64,000 nt of DNA from an uncultured Oscillospiraceae bacterium (GCA_934448295.1 CAKSEY010000007.1:93022-157021), one strand, 5' to 3'. Shown: positions 36,132-45,309, counted from the stretch's first letter. The notes: generated by a model from the letters alone, not told the origin. Numbers and translations are program-made.

Positions 36132-36171
36132 CAATAATGCAATTATCAATAATGCAATTATCAATAATGCT
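36127..36171 (+). repeat. Three tandem 15-bp repeats in the leader of the TetR gene
   Basis: ATTATCAATAATGCA occurs at 36127-36141 and 36142-36156, and with a final T at 36157-36171. Each unit contains the small palindrome ATTA-TCAA-TAAT, and ATCAATA also occurs in the -35/-10 spacer (36116-36122). The repeats lie from the -10 box across the expected transcription start. Confidence 0.85.
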
Positions 36172-36195
36172 TCTATTGATGAAAAGGGTGAGGAA

Positions 36196-36801
36196 ATGGC
36201 AGTCAAGGATCATTCGCTTGATGAAAAAATCACAAAAGCGGCTATGGAGGAATTCAAGGAAAAGGATTTCCTTAAAGCTTCTTTAAATAAAATCGCCGAA
36301 AAGGCGGGACTTACGACAGGCGCGGTATATACGCGCTATAAAAGCAAGGACGAGCTTTTTTGCAGCCTTGTTTATCCTCTCATTGAGGATATGGAGCAGC
36401 GGCTCACTCCCTTACAAAAGGCGTACAGCGATGTCAGGGACAGCAAGAATATTGATGATATCTTAAAGGTCATAAGGCTTGAACGTCAGATATATGTGGA
36501 TATTCTCTTTACGCATTACGACGAGTGCGTCCTGCTTTTCTGCCGGAGCGACGGAAGCTCCATTGAAAAAAAGCTGGTGGAATGGACAGAGTATAAGGCG
36601 GTTTCAACAGCGGATTTTATTCGTCAGAGGGCGGGCAGGGAAATAGATACAGACCTTATCGAGCTGATAATGAACGAGCAGTTCCAGTTCTACCGGCAGG
36701 TACTTCAGAAGGGTTACGACAAGGACAAAACCGTAAGACTTATGGACAGTATCGAGGAATTCCACGAATCCGGCTGGAAGGGTCTTTTTGAACAAATATG
36801 A
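36196..36801 (+). CDS. TetR family regulator of the ECF/ABC locus
   Basis: 201 residues. N-terminal TetR helix-turn-helix: ITKAAMEEFKEKDFLKASLNK, then AEKAGLTTGAVYTRYKSKDELF; the rest is the helical ligand-binding and dimer domain. The start at 36196 has GGGTGAGG upstream; an earlier in-frame ATG at 36103 falls in the promoter and would translate the tandem repeats, so it is rejected. First gene of an operon with ECF and ABC transporter genes, so it probably senses the transported ligand. Confidence 0.87.
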   Translation: MAVKDHSLDEKITKAAMEEFKEKDFLKASLNKIAEKAGLTTGAVYTRYKSKDELFCSLVYPLIEDMEQRLTPLQKAYSDVRDSKNIDDILKVIRLERQIYVDILFTHYDECVLLFCRSDGSSIEKKLVEWTEYKAVSTADFIRQRAGREIDTDLIELIMNEQFQFYRQVLQKGYDKDKTVRLMDSIEEFHESGWKGLFEQI

Positions 36802-36873
36802 TATTTAAAATGTGTCGTGCGGCACATTTTTATTGGGCGCAAGTTAGCTTTAGCTAATGGCTTTGGAGGAAAA

Positions 36874-39057
36874 ATGACTCAGAATGATCTGGCGGTGGAA
36901 TTCGATATAAAATTCCGGTACGCGGAGGAAAAAAAGACCGCCCTTATTGCGGAGGGCAGCATTTCCAAGGGGAAATGCGTAGTTCTCTGCGGCGGGAGCG
37001 GCTGCGGAAAAACAACGCTCCTGCGGTGTATAAATCGCCTTGTTCCAACGTTTTACGACGGCTTGCTGAAAGGCTTTTGCCGCGTGGACGGCAGGGACAC
37101 GGAGAATATGCCGATAGGCGAGGTGGGAGAATTGGCGGCTTCTGTTTTTCAGGACCCGAGAAGCCAGTTTTTTACCGTGAATAGCTGCACGGAAATCGCG
37201 TTCGGGCTTGAAAATTTCGGCATTCCGCGGGAGGAAATAATAAAGCGCGTGGATAAGGCGTTTTCTGTTTTTGACATGGAAAAGCTGCGCGGCAGGAATG
37301 TGTATGAGCTTTCATGCGGCGAACGTCAGCTTGTGTCGATCCTCTCGGCGTGGGCGGCTGATACGGATATCATGCTGCTTGACGAGCCCACGGCGAACCT
37401 TGATCATACGGCGGTAAACCGCTTCCGTGAGATACTTTTAAAGCTGAAGTCTCAGGGGAAAACGCTCATACTCAGCGAGCACAGGCTTTACTACCTCAGC
37501 GGCATTGCAGATGAATACTGGATAATAGACGGCGGCGAGATCAGGCAGAAATTATCCGCAGAAGAAATGCTTTCCAAAAGCGTTGACGAGCTGTCGGAAA
37601 TGTCGCTTCGCACCACCGATCTTTCACTGGTCAGAATGAACGACCGGCAGCGCCGCGCCGAAAAATCGGAATTCACCTTTTCGGCTGACGAAATAAGCTT
37701 TGGCTATAAAAACGGCAGTAACGTACTGAACGGTATTTCCGTCAGCGCGGAGCAGGGAGAGGTGATTGCCCTTGCAGGCTCGAACGGCTGCGGTAAAACC
37801 ACGTTCGGAAAGATAATTTCCGGGCTTCTCGCCCCATCGTCCGGGAGCGTTTCGTACAACGGCGAAAAGATGAAAAAATCCGCGATAAAGCGGAATGTCA
37901 TGTTTGTAATGCAGGAGGCGGAGTTTCAGTTTTTCACGAACTCCGTTATAAACGAGCTCAGGTACGGCAATAAGTTCCGCGAGGGGCTTTCGGAGGAGAT
38001 AGAGCGCCTGCTGAAAAAGACGGGAATGTGGGAGCTCAGGAACCGCCACCCGTTTTCGCTTTCGGGAGGGCAGATGCAGCGGCTGAGCCTAATGCTGGCG
38101 TTCCTTTCGCCGAAGCCGGTGGTCGTCCTGGACGAACCGACTGCGGGTCTTGACGCAGCGAGCCTCGAGAGCTGCAGCGAAATAATATCCGAAATGAGCC
38201 GCAAAAAGCTTGTGTTCATCATAACGCATGACATCGAGCTTATGGCGAAGGTCTGCACGAGATGCATATGTATCTCCGGCGGAAAAGTGAGCCGTCAGTT
38301 CCTGCTGAACGGCGACAGGGCGCTGCGTTCCCTGACGGAATACATGGACGAGAATTTCCGCCTTTCGGACAATGCGCGCAGTCAGAAGAAAAAACGCGCG
38401 GGGCGGCTCTGCCCGGTGACTAAGCTGATGTACTGGCTGGCTGCGATGATAGTCATATCCACTGCTTCAAATCCGCTGGTTTACGCGGTTTCTGCGGCGG
38501 CGTTCCTGATGACGCTGTTTGATGGATTTGCGGCGCTTGCCGCGGCGGGGACGGGCATTTTTTCACTGCTTATCCTGATGGGCAGATTATTCCCAGACAG
38601 CGTGATGTCTTTCATTGCGGCCTTTTTTCCGCGGCTTTTATCGGCGGGACTGGTGTTTTGCACCCTTATCGGAAGAGATGAAGCCGCGCGCACTATCGCC
38701 TCGCTGAGAAAATGCCATGTGCCGGAGCGGCTGATCATGATATGCTCGGTGGTATTCAGGTTTTTCCCGACTCTTTCGGAGGATATGAAGCTGATGAACC
38801 AGTCCATAGAAACCAGGGGCGCGTTTTCATCGGCGCTGCAAAAGCTGAAGGCTCTTCCGGAATATATTGAGATACATACAGTCCCCATGGCGCTGAGGGT
38901 CATACGCATTGCCGAGGCGCTTTCCGCTTCCGCTGAAACACGGGGCATAGACCTTAAGCGAAAGCGGAGCTCCTATATTTCCGTAAGGTTCGGCGTATGG
39001 GATATCATATTTATTCTTATGCTTATTGCGGCGGTCACCGCCGGGATAATACTTTAA
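36874..39057 (+). CDS. Fused ECF transporter protein: two ATPases plus EcfT
   Basis: 727 residues. ATPase 1: Walker A GGSGCGKT (40-47), signature LSCGERQL (about 146), LLDEPTANLD. ATPase 2: Walker A GSNGCGKTT (about 300), signature LSGGQMQR (about 395), VVLDEPTAGLD. From about residue 505 a transmembrane EcfT part with five to six helices and the coupling motifs ETRGAF and ETRGIDLK (Ala-Arg-Gly type). In most bacteria these are three separate proteins, so the A-A-T fusion is notable. It energises uptake by the S component encoded next. Start supported by GGAGGA nine bases upstream; 17 bases to the S gene. Confidence 0.9.
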   Translation: MTQNDLAVEFDIKFRYAEEKKTALIAEGSISKGKCVVLCGGSGCGKTTLLRCINRLVPTFYDGLLKGFCRVDGRDTENMPIGEVGELAASVFQDPRSQFFTVNSCTEIAFGLENFGIPREEIIKRVDKAFSVFDMEKLRGRNVYELSCGERQLVSILSAWAADTDIMLLDEPTANLDHTAVNRFREILLKLKSQGKTLILSEHRLYYLSGIADEYWIIDGGEIRQKLSAEEMLSKSVDELSEMSLRTTDLSLVRMNDRQRRAEKSEFTFSADEISFGYKNGSNVLNGISVSAEQGEVIALAGSNGCGKTTFGKIISGLLAPSSGSVSYNGEKMKKSAIKRNVMFVMQEAEFQFFTNSVINELRYGNKFREGLSEEIERLLKKTGMWELRNRHPFSLSGGQMQRLSLMLAFLSPKPVVVLDEPTAGLDAASLESCSEIISEMSRKKLVFIITHDIELMAKVCTRCICISGGKVSRQFLLNGDRALRSLTEYMDENFRLSDNARSQKKKRAGRLCPVTKLMYWLAAMIVISTASNPLVYAVSAAAFLMTLFDGFAALAAAGTGIFSLLILMGRLFPDSVMSFIAAFFPRLLSAGLVFCTLIGRDEAARTIASLRKCHVPERLIMICSVVFRFFPTLSEDMKLMNQSIETRGAFSSALQKLKALPEYIEIHTVPMALRVIRIAEALSASAETRGIDLKRKRSSYISVRFGVWDIIFILMLIAAVTAGIIL

Positions 39058-39074
39058 CTTTTGGAGGTTTTTCT

Positions 39075-39668
39075 ATGAACACATCAAGACTCAAAATCAA
39101 GGACATTATTACCGTAACGCTTTTATCCCTCATTAACGTTGTAATATTCTTTATAAGCTCATTCCTTTATGTGCTGCCCATAACCATAGTGCTTATGCCG
39201 ATATTCTTCTCGCTGCTTGAAGGAGTTGTTTATTTTATCATCGGCACCAAGATAAAAAAGCCGGGGGCAATGATGATATACTGCTTTGTAAGAGGCATCC
39301 TGGGCGGATATCTTCCGTACATAGGACTGTACCTGCTGTCCGGTGTTATTGCGGAGATCATCATGAGAAAGGCGGGCTACGGAAATATCAAGGGGCTTAC
39401 TGCGTGCTATGTGATAACTCAGCTGCTGGCAGGCTTTGGCAGCACCATAATCCCCTATGCCATTGCCGCGCAGTCCATGGCTGAAAATTCCGTTTCAGAC
39501 GGCAGACAGGACGCTATACTTGCGGCTTCTGAAATGCTTGTTTCTTGGGGCGCCCCGGTGCTTGTTGCAGGAATAATCATTACTGCGTTTATCGGCGCGC
39601 TGATCGGTGCAAAGATAGTTAAAAAGCATATCGCGGCCGACAACAAGGAGGAGCAGAATGAGCTCTGA
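39075..39668 (+). CDS. ECF substrate-binding (S) component, Trep_Strep/MptS-like
   Basis: 197 residues with five to six membrane helices and short loops; starts MNTSRLKIKDIITVTLLSLI after GGAGG. The pattern (RGILGGYLPYIGLYLLSGV, helix ends AEIIMRKAGYGN) fits the Trep_Strep family of S components. In streptococci and lactobacilli, members next to similar ABC genes take up heme. The true ligand here is unknown. It overlaps the next gene by 11 bases. Confidence 0.82.
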   Translation: MNTSRLKIKDIITVTLLSLINVVIFFISSFLYVLPITIVLMPIFFSLLEGVVYFIIGTKIKKPGAMMIYCFVRGILGGYLPYIGLYLLSGVIAEIIMRKAGYGNIKGLTACYVITQLLAGFGSTIIPYAIAAQSMAENSVSDGRQDAILAASEMLVSWGAPVLVAGIIITAFIGALIGAKIVKKHIAADNKEEQNEL

Positions 39669-41391
39669 AAAAAGCGGACAGTCGTCGTTTTTCGGGGAGC
39701 TTGGCAGCTTTATGAAGCCATACGGCGCTCAGTACTGCATATCGGTGGCGATAAGCGCCGCCGCAGTCGCTTCGGGGCTTGCCGCATACGCGTTTGCGGG
39801 TATCATCGCAGGAAAGCTTTTTTCCGCCAGCGATGATATATCTTCGCTGATGATGTACGCAGCCCTGGCTGCTCTGTGCAAAATACTTAACGGCGCACTT
39901 ATCAATGCGTCCACATGGATATCGCATCACGCCGCATATCATACCCTGAGGGATATCCGAATCGCTGCCGCCGACAAGCTGGTGCGCCTGCCGATGGGGT
40001 ATTTTGAGGAAAACGGCAGCGGACGGCTGAAGGCTGTGCTTACCGACCGTATCGAGGGAATGGAGCGCACGCTTGCCCATATGCTTCCGGAACTCACGGC
40101 GAATCTGCTTGCCCCTGCGGCAATGATGATATGGTGCTTTTTCATTGACTGGCGGCTGGCGGTCTGCATACTTGTGTGGATAATCGCAGGCTTTGCCGCG
40201 ACCGGCGGAATGATGAAGAATTACCCTGAAAAGTACGCGGGGCAGATATCCGCAATGAAGTCCATGAACCAGGCGGTGACCGAATATGTGGGCGGTATCG
40301 AGGTGATAAAGAACTTCGGGCGCGCCGACGAGTGCTACGGCAAGCTCAGGACTGCGGTTTACGGTCATGCGAATTATAACATAGGCTGGCAGAAGGAAAC
40401 GCAGATTTTTTCGTCCCTCGGAATGGCGATAGCGCCGTTTTCGGTTTTCCCCGTGCTGATCGCCGGCGTGATCTTTTACAATAACGGCACGCTTGCGCCA
40501 GAAACGTTCTTCATGATGATACTGCTTTCAATGGGCATATTCAGACCGCTTATGCAGGCGATGTCCTATTTCGACCAGCTCGCGCAGCTAGGTACGAACG
40601 CAAAGGAGATAAAGGACATTCTCAATGAGCCTGAGCTTAAAAGGGGAACCGCGGAAATATCCGGCGCGGATATCGAGCTTTCAGACGTGACGTTTTCCTA
40701 TTCGGGCGAAGAGACTCCCGCCGCAGACCATATTTCGCTGAAGATCCCCGCCGGAACTACTCTGGCGCTTGTGGGACCCTCGGGCAGCGGAAAATCAACG
40801 GTGGCAAAGCTTATCGCAGGGTACTGGGACGCGGACGGCGGCAGCGTGCTTATAGGCGGAAAGGATATCTCGCAGGTGTCCCAGAAGTCCCTGAACAGAA
40901 GTATCGCGTATGTTGATCAGGATACGTTTCTTTTTGACGTTTCCATAATGGATAATATCCGCATGGGAGCCCCCTCGGCTTCGGACGAGGACGTGATAAA
41001 CGCGGCAAGAGCGGCGGGCTGCGATGAATTCATCAGGGCTCTGCCGCAGGGCTATAAGACGCCGGCAGGTTCGGCGGGAGGCAGGCTTTCCGGCGGAGAG
41101 CGCCAACGGATAGCCATTGCAAGGGCGATGATGAAGAACGCCCCCATAATGATACTTGACGAAGCCACCGCAAGCTCCGACCCCGAAAACGAAGCTTCGA
41201 TACAGCAGGCGCTTTCCGCAGCTTCAAAGGGAAGAACACTGGTCGTGATAGCCCACAGGCTTTCCACGGTAAAGAACGCGGAGCAGATAGCATATGTTAA
41301 AAACGGCAGGATAGAAGCTGTGGGAACTCATGACAGGCTGCTTGAAATATGCCCCGATTACGCGAAGCAGTGGGCGCTGTGCGAGGTATAG
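39658..41391 (+). CDS. ABC exporter-fold half transporter 1
   Basis: 577 residues: six membrane helices (first 320 residues), then an ATPase with Walker A GPSGSGKST (about 371), signature LSGGERQR (about 477) and Walker B IMILDEATASSD. ATG 39658 follows AAGGAGGAG and overlaps the S-component gene. In heme/siderophore loci pairs like this (YbtPQ, IrtAB and sia-type) are exporter-fold proteins that import; it likely forms a heterodimer with the next gene product. Confidence 0.9.
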   Translation: MSSEKSGQSSFFGELGSFMKPYGAQYCISVAISAAAVASGLAAYAFAGIIAGKLFSASDDISSLMMYAALAALCKILNGALINASTWISHHAAYHTLRDIRIAAADKLVRLPMGYFEENGSGRLKAVLTDRIEGMERTLAHMLPELTANLLAPAAMMIWCFFIDWRLAVCILVWIIAGFAATGGMMKNYPEKYAGQISAMKSMNQAVTEYVGGIEVIKNFGRADECYGKLRTAVYGHANYNIGWQKETQIFSSLGMAIAPFSVFPVLIAGVIFYNNGTLAPETFFMMILLSMGIFRPLMQAMSYFDQLAQLGTNAKEIKDILNEPELKRGTAEISGADIELSDVTFSYSGEETPAADHISLKIPAGTTLALVGPSGSGKSTVAKLIAGYWDADGGSVLIGGKDISQVSQKSLNRSIAYVDQDTFLFDVSIMDNIRMGAPSASDEDVINAARAAGCDEFIRALPQGYKTPAGSAGGRLSGGERQRIAIARAMMKNAPIMILDEATASSDPENEASIQQALSAASKGRTLVVIAHRLSTVKNAEQIAYVKNGRIEAVGTHDRLLEICPDYAKQWALCEV

Positions 41392-41436
41392 CATGAGCAC
41401 GGCGAACCGCAGAATCAAAGGATATGGTCTTAAGCT

Positions 41437-43164
41437 ATGATAAATACATTCAAAAAAATCTGGACATTCGGCAAGGCGCGGCAGAAATATCTTGTATCGG
41501 CTCTGCTTGCTGACATATTCCGCAGTATTCTGGGCGTGACCCAGCTTTACGCCGTCATGACGGCGATAGACGCTGTTTTCAGCAGAGATCAGGGCGCTGT
41601 GCTGAGACTGGTGATCCTGACGGCTGTATGCGTCGCAGGGAGCTTTGTCACAAGCTATATCGAGCAGACCAGCGCAATGAAGGCGGGGCTTCTCATGACC
41701 GCCGACAAGCGCATATCTCTCGGCGAAATGCTGCGTAAAGTCCCTCTGGGGACGCTCAGCAGTATGTCGGGCGGAAAGATCGCCGCTTCCATGACAACGA
41801 CATTGCAGGGCGTGGAATCAGGCGCCACCATGTCGCTGATCTATGTGGTGTCGGGACTGTTCAGCTCCGCTGCAATGCTTGTTTTCATGCTTGTCTATGA
41901 TATCTGCGTAGGGCTTATCACAGGCGCGGGGATAGTCTGCTATCTCGCAGTGGTGGCTGTTCAGATAAGGATATCGCAGAAAAATGCTCCGGCGCTCACG
42001 GCGGCGCAGAATAAGCTTTCCGACAGTATTCTCACATTCCTGCAGGGAATAAGGGTAACCAAGGCGTTCAGCTTTGAGGAAAGCAGCCGGGATACCGCCG
42101 GGGCTGTCAAGGATAGCTGCAATGCGAATTTAAGGCTGACGGATATCTCTATGCCCTCGCAGTTTGCCGCGCATATCGTCATTGCCGTTTTTGAGGCTGC
42201 CATAATGCTTGCGGAAATATACATGTGCGCCGTTATGGGCGAAATTTCGTTTTCCTATGCTGTAATACTGATAATATTCAGCTTTATGGTATATGCTTCG
42301 CTTGATCAGGCAGGTTCGTCGCTCTCAATGATCGGAATGCTGGACAGCGCGATAGACGAGATAACCGAGCTTGAAAAATGCGAAAGGCTCACGGAATACG
42401 AGCCGGTCATGTCGGCGGCGGACAACGGAATAGTATTTGACGGCGTGTCGTTTTCCTACGGTGAAAACGAGGTGCTGCGCAATATTTCCACCACCATAAG
42501 GGAGGGCGAGCTGACGGCCGTTATAGGCCCGTCAGGCTCCGGAAAAACCACGCTTTGCCAGCTTATCCCGCGCTTCAGGGACGTTTCCTCGGGCACGGTG
42601 AGCATAGGCGGCGCGGACGTCCGCCACATGAGATACGAGGAGATAATGGAAAAGATAAGCATGGTTTTCCAGCGGGTGTATCTGTTTGAGGATACAGTCA
42701 TGAACAATATACGCTTCGGAAAGCCGGACGCTTCGGACGAGGAGGTATACGCAGCCGCAAAGGCGGCAAGGTGCGACGAGTTTATAAGAAAGCTCCCGGG
42801 TGGATATGATACGGTACTCTCCGAGGGCGGCAGCAGTCTTTCGGGCGGCGAAAGGCAGCGGATCTCCATCGCGAGGGCGATGCTAAAGGATTCCCCCATT
42901 GTAATACTTGACGAAGCCACAAGCGCCCTTGACGCGGAAAACGAGCAGGAGATACTGGCGGCGCTGGGCGAACTGACGCGGGGCAAGACGGTCATAATGA
43001 TAGCTCACCGTATCAATACCATAAAGAATGCAGACCATATAATCGCCGTTGAAAGCGGACGGATAGTGCAGGAAGGTACTCACGCTGAGCTTATCTCGCA
43101 GAAGGGACTATATGCGGATTTCATTGCCGCAAGAGAAAAGGCGGCGGGCTGGACTCTTGGCTGA
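41437..43164 (+). CDS. ABC exporter-fold half transporter 2
   Basis: 575 residues with the same build as its neighbour: six helices, Walker A GPSGSGKTT (about 362), signature LSGGERQR (about 468), Walker B IVILDEATSALD. The start at 41437 has no close ribosome binding site; a 15-codon frame from ATG 41393 ends on TGA overlapping this ATG (41438-41440), so the start may be reached by coupled re-initiation. Last gene of the operon. Confidence 0.88.
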   Translation: MINTFKKIWTFGKARQKYLVSALLADIFRSILGVTQLYAVMTAIDAVFSRDQGAVLRLVILTAVCVAGSFVTSYIEQTSAMKAGLLMTADKRISLGEMLRKVPLGTLSSMSGGKIAASMTTTLQGVESGATMSLIYVVSGLFSSAAMLVFMLVYDICVGLITGAGIVCYLAVVAVQIRISQKNAPALTAAQNKLSDSILTFLQGIRVTKAFSFEESSRDTAGAVKDSCNANLRLTDISMPSQFAAHIVIAVFEAAIMLAEIYMCAVMGEISFSYAVILIIFSFMVYASLDQAGSSLSMIGMLDSAIDEITELEKCERLTEYEPVMSAADNGIVFDGVSFSYGENEVLRNISTTIREGELTAVIGPSGSGKTTLCQLIPRFRDVSSGTVSIGGADVRHMRYEEIMEKISMVFQRVYLFEDTVMNNIRFGKPDASDEEVYAAAKAARCDEFIRKLPGGYDTVLSEGGSSLSGGERQRISIARAMLKDSPIVILDEATSALDAENEQEILAALGELTRGKTVIMIAHRINTIKNADHIIAVESGRIVQEGTHAELISQKGLYADFIAAREKAAGWTLG

Positions 43165-43210
43165 TCAACGTCATAAAAATGCAGGTCTGACAAATTCACG
43201 CAGCGACTCA

Positions 43211-43242
43211 GGGCGCCGGACATTTTATCCGGCGCCCCTTGC
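43211..43242 (+). terminator. Terminator of the TetR/ECF/ABC operon
   Basis: GGGCGCCGGA at 43211-43220 and TCCGGCGCCC at 43228-43237 form a perfect 10-bp stem with a 7-base loop, followed by CTTGCTT. Confidence 0.75.
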
Positions 43243-43272
43243 TTGACAGAGCGTGTACATTTGTATTATAAT
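43243..43272 (+). promoter_or_regulatory. Promoter reading into the MITE-like element and first LysR gene
   Basis: TTGACA at 43243-43248, TATAAT at 43267-43272, 18-base spacer. The expected start point falls on the left end of the palindromic element, so the first LysR mRNA would begin with a very long hairpin. Confidence 0.7.
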
Positions 43273-43275
43273 AAA

Positions 43276-43437
43276 GGTAACCTCTAAAAACCTCCTTCAC
43301 GGCAGATTTCTATGACTTATATCATCTGCTACGTTGTCAAACCTTGAAATACATACAGTATTACTGCGGTTTGACGCCTAGCATCTGATATAAGTCATGT
43401 ACGAAATCTGCTCGTGTCCCGGTTTTTAGAAGTTACC
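43276..43437. mobile_element. MITE-like palindromic element, 162 bp
   Basis: Left end GGTAACCTCTAAAAACC (43276-43292) and right end GGTTTTTAGAAGTTACC (43421-43437) are inverted copies with one mismatch. The interior is also palindromic: GCAGATTTC ... ATGACTTATATCA ... TCTGCTA is mirrored by TAGCATCTGATATAAGTCAT ... GAAATCTGC, closing on GTCAAACC/GGTTTGAC. No coding capacity. The same 17-base end occurs exactly at 63926-63942, so this is a repeated element, probably non-autonomous and moved by a transposase elsewhere in the genome. Confidence 0.75.
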
Positions 43438-43462
43438 GAAAAATGATTTTTGGAGAAACAAA

Positions 43463-44365
43463 ATGTACATCAGCTTTGACTATTACCGGACGTTTTACTA
43501 TGTTGCAAAATACGGCAGCATTTCACAGGCGGCGGAAGCCCTGATGAACAACCAGCCCAACGTTTCCCGGACGATAAAGAACCTCGAAAGCGAGCTTAAC
43601 TGCACGCTGTTCGTGCGCTCCAGAAAGGGCGTTGAGCTGACCCCGGAGGGTGAAATGCTGTACGCCCATGTAGCCGCGGCGGTGGAGCATATCCAGTCCG
43701 GCGAGGAGGAGATCTGCCTTGAACGCACGCTCTCCAAGGGCGTTGTGACCATCGGCGCAAGCGAAATCGCGCTGCGGTGTTTTCTGCTTCCGGTGCTGAA
43801 GGATTTCCGGCAGAAGTACCCGGGAATACGGATACGCGTGTTCAATCATTCCACGCCGCAGGCGGTTTCCGCGCTGAAAAACGGGCTTGTGGACATTGCG
43901 GTCGTGACCACTCCCACCGGGGAGCTGAATTCTCTGACCTCAAAGGAAATATGCGAGGTCAGGGAGATACCGGTGTGCGGAACGGCATTCTCACAGCTTT
44001 CCGGGAAGAAGCTGAGCCTTTCTGAATTGGCCACATATCCGCTGATTTCGCTCGGAAAGCAGACGAAAACCTACGAAGCGTATTCCGATTGGTTCAGGGA
44101 AAACAAATGCGATTTCACGCCGGATATCGAAGCCGCCACCGCCGACCAGATACTCCCGATGGTGAAGAATAACCTCGGCATTGGCTTCGTGCCGGAGGAA
44201 TTTCTGGAGGAATACCCGAACCAGGGAATTATCTGCCTGGAAATTCAGGAGAACGTACCCTTGCGGCAGGTGTGTTATCTCAGAAAAAAAGGACGTACCA
44301 TGAGCGTCGCCTGCCGTGAGATCGAGAAGATGATCCTCGATAGGCAAAGGAACTCTGCTACATAA
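43463..44365 (+). CDS. LysR family regulator 1
   Basis: 300 residues. The LysR helix-turn-helix reads FYYVAKYGSISQAAEALM with NQPNVSRTIKNLESEL, then the two-lobe effector domain (VTIGASEIALRCFLLPVL; NGLVDIAVVTTP; GIGFVPEEFLEE). ATG 43463 is preceded by TTGGAG. It lies directly behind the palindromic element, which separates it from its promoter, and 31 bases before a second LysR gene. Target genes are unknown. Confidence 0.88.
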   Translation: MYISFDYYRTFYYVAKYGSISQAAEALMNNQPNVSRTIKNLESELNCTLFVRSRKGVELTPEGEMLYAHVAAAVEHIQSGEEEICLERTLSKGVVTIGASEIALRCFLLPVLKDFRQKYPGIRIRVFNHSTPQAVSALKNGLVDIAVVTTPTGELNSLTSKEICEVREIPVCGTAFSQLSGKKLSLSELATYPLISLGKQTKTYEAYSDWFRENKCDFTPDIEAATADQILPMVKNNLGIGFVPEEFLEEYPNQGIICLEIQENVPLRQVCYLRKKGRTMSVACREIEKMILDRQRNSAT

Positions 44366-44396
44366 AAAAGCTATAAAACTATCGGGGAGTGACTCC

Positions 44397-45293
44397 ATGA
44401 CATTACAGCAGCTAAAATACGCCGTGACCGCCGCCGACAAGGGAACCATGAGCGAAGCCGCGCAGTCGCTTTTCATCGCGCAGCCGAGCCTTACCAACGC
44501 AATAAAGGAGCTGGAAGCGGAGCTTGACATAACGATATTCCACCGCACCAACAAGGGGATCATCGTCACCAACGAGGGCAGCGAATTCCTCGGATACGCG
44601 CGGCAGGTTTTGCAGCAGGTGGGTCTGCTGGAGGAAAAGTACCTCGGCGGGGAGGGACGAAAGCAGATTTTTTCGGTTTCCACGCAGCATTATTCCTTTG
44701 CGGTGAGCGCGTTCGTGGATATAATCCGGCAGTTCGGCAACAAGAATTACGACTTCACGCTGCGCGAGACCCAGACCTACGAAATAATCCAAGACGTGAG
44801 CCAGTTCCGCAGCGAGGTCGGCATACTGTACCTCTCCGGCGAAAACGAGTACATCATGTCAAAAATAATCGAGCAGAGCGGGCTGAAATTCGACGAGCTT
44901 TTCACCGCCAGACCGCACGTTTTCATCAGTTCAAAACACCCCCTCGCGAAGAAGCGGAAGATAACCCCGCAGCAGCTTGAGGAATACCCGTTCCTGTCGT
45001 TCGAGCAGGGGAGCTACAATTCCTTCTACTTTTCCGAGGAAATAATGAGCCGCGTGAACCGCAGCATGACGATAAAGGTACGCGACCGCGCAACGCTCTT
45101 TAACCTCCTGGTGGGACTTAACGGCTACACGATATGCACCGGAATAATCAGCACGGAGCTGAACGGCGAGAACATAATTTCGCGCCCGCTCGCCGTTGAC
45201 GAATATATCCGGGTCGGCACTGTAACGCGCCGCGGGGTGAATCTGACGAAGCTCGGCGAGGAGTATATCACCGCGCTTCATGCACATATCTGA
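44397..45293 (+). CDS. LysR family regulator 2, probably of methionine metabolism
   Basis: 298 residues. DNA-binding part LQQLKYAVTAADKGTMSEAAQ with QPSLTNAIKELEAEL, then an effector domain (FSVSTQHYSFAVSAFVD; EVGILYLSGEN). GGGGAG lies upstream of ATG 44397. Directly downstream is a perfect palindrome ATAGCC-ACA-GGCTAT and the promoter of a MetE/YxjG-like gene. Streptococcal LysR proteins MtaR/MetR bind a MET-box of the same spacing, so control of the neighbour in response to homocysteine or methionine status is a good guess, not shown. Confidence 0.87.
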   Translation: MTLQQLKYAVTAADKGTMSEAAQSLFIAQPSLTNAIKELEAELDITIFHRTNKGIIVTNEGSEFLGYARQVLQQVGLLEEKYLGGEGRKQIFSVSTQHYSFAVSAFVDIIRQFGNKNYDFTLRETQTYEIIQDVSQFRSEVGILYLSGENEYIMSKIIEQSGLKFDELFTARPHVFISSKHPLAKKRKITPQQLEEYPFLSFEQGSYNSFYFSEEIMSRVNRSMTIKVRDRATLFNLLVGLNGYTICTGIISTELNGENIISRPLAVDEYIRVGTVTRRGVNLTKLGEEYITALHAHI

Positions 45294-45294
45294 T

Positions 45295-45309
45295 ATAGCC
45301 ACAGGCTAT
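45295..45309 (+). promoter_or_regulatory. MET-box-like LysR operator
   Basis: ATAGCC-ACA-GGCTAT is a perfect 6-3-6 palindrome and has the TATAGxx...xxCTAT frame of the streptococcal MET-box. It starts 2 bases after the LysR 2 stop and ends 22 bases upstream of the -35 box. Confidence 0.6.

Noticed and set aside
36127..36171. CRISPR-like array
   Set aside because: The three 15-bp units are directly adjacent without spacers and lie in a promoter leader.
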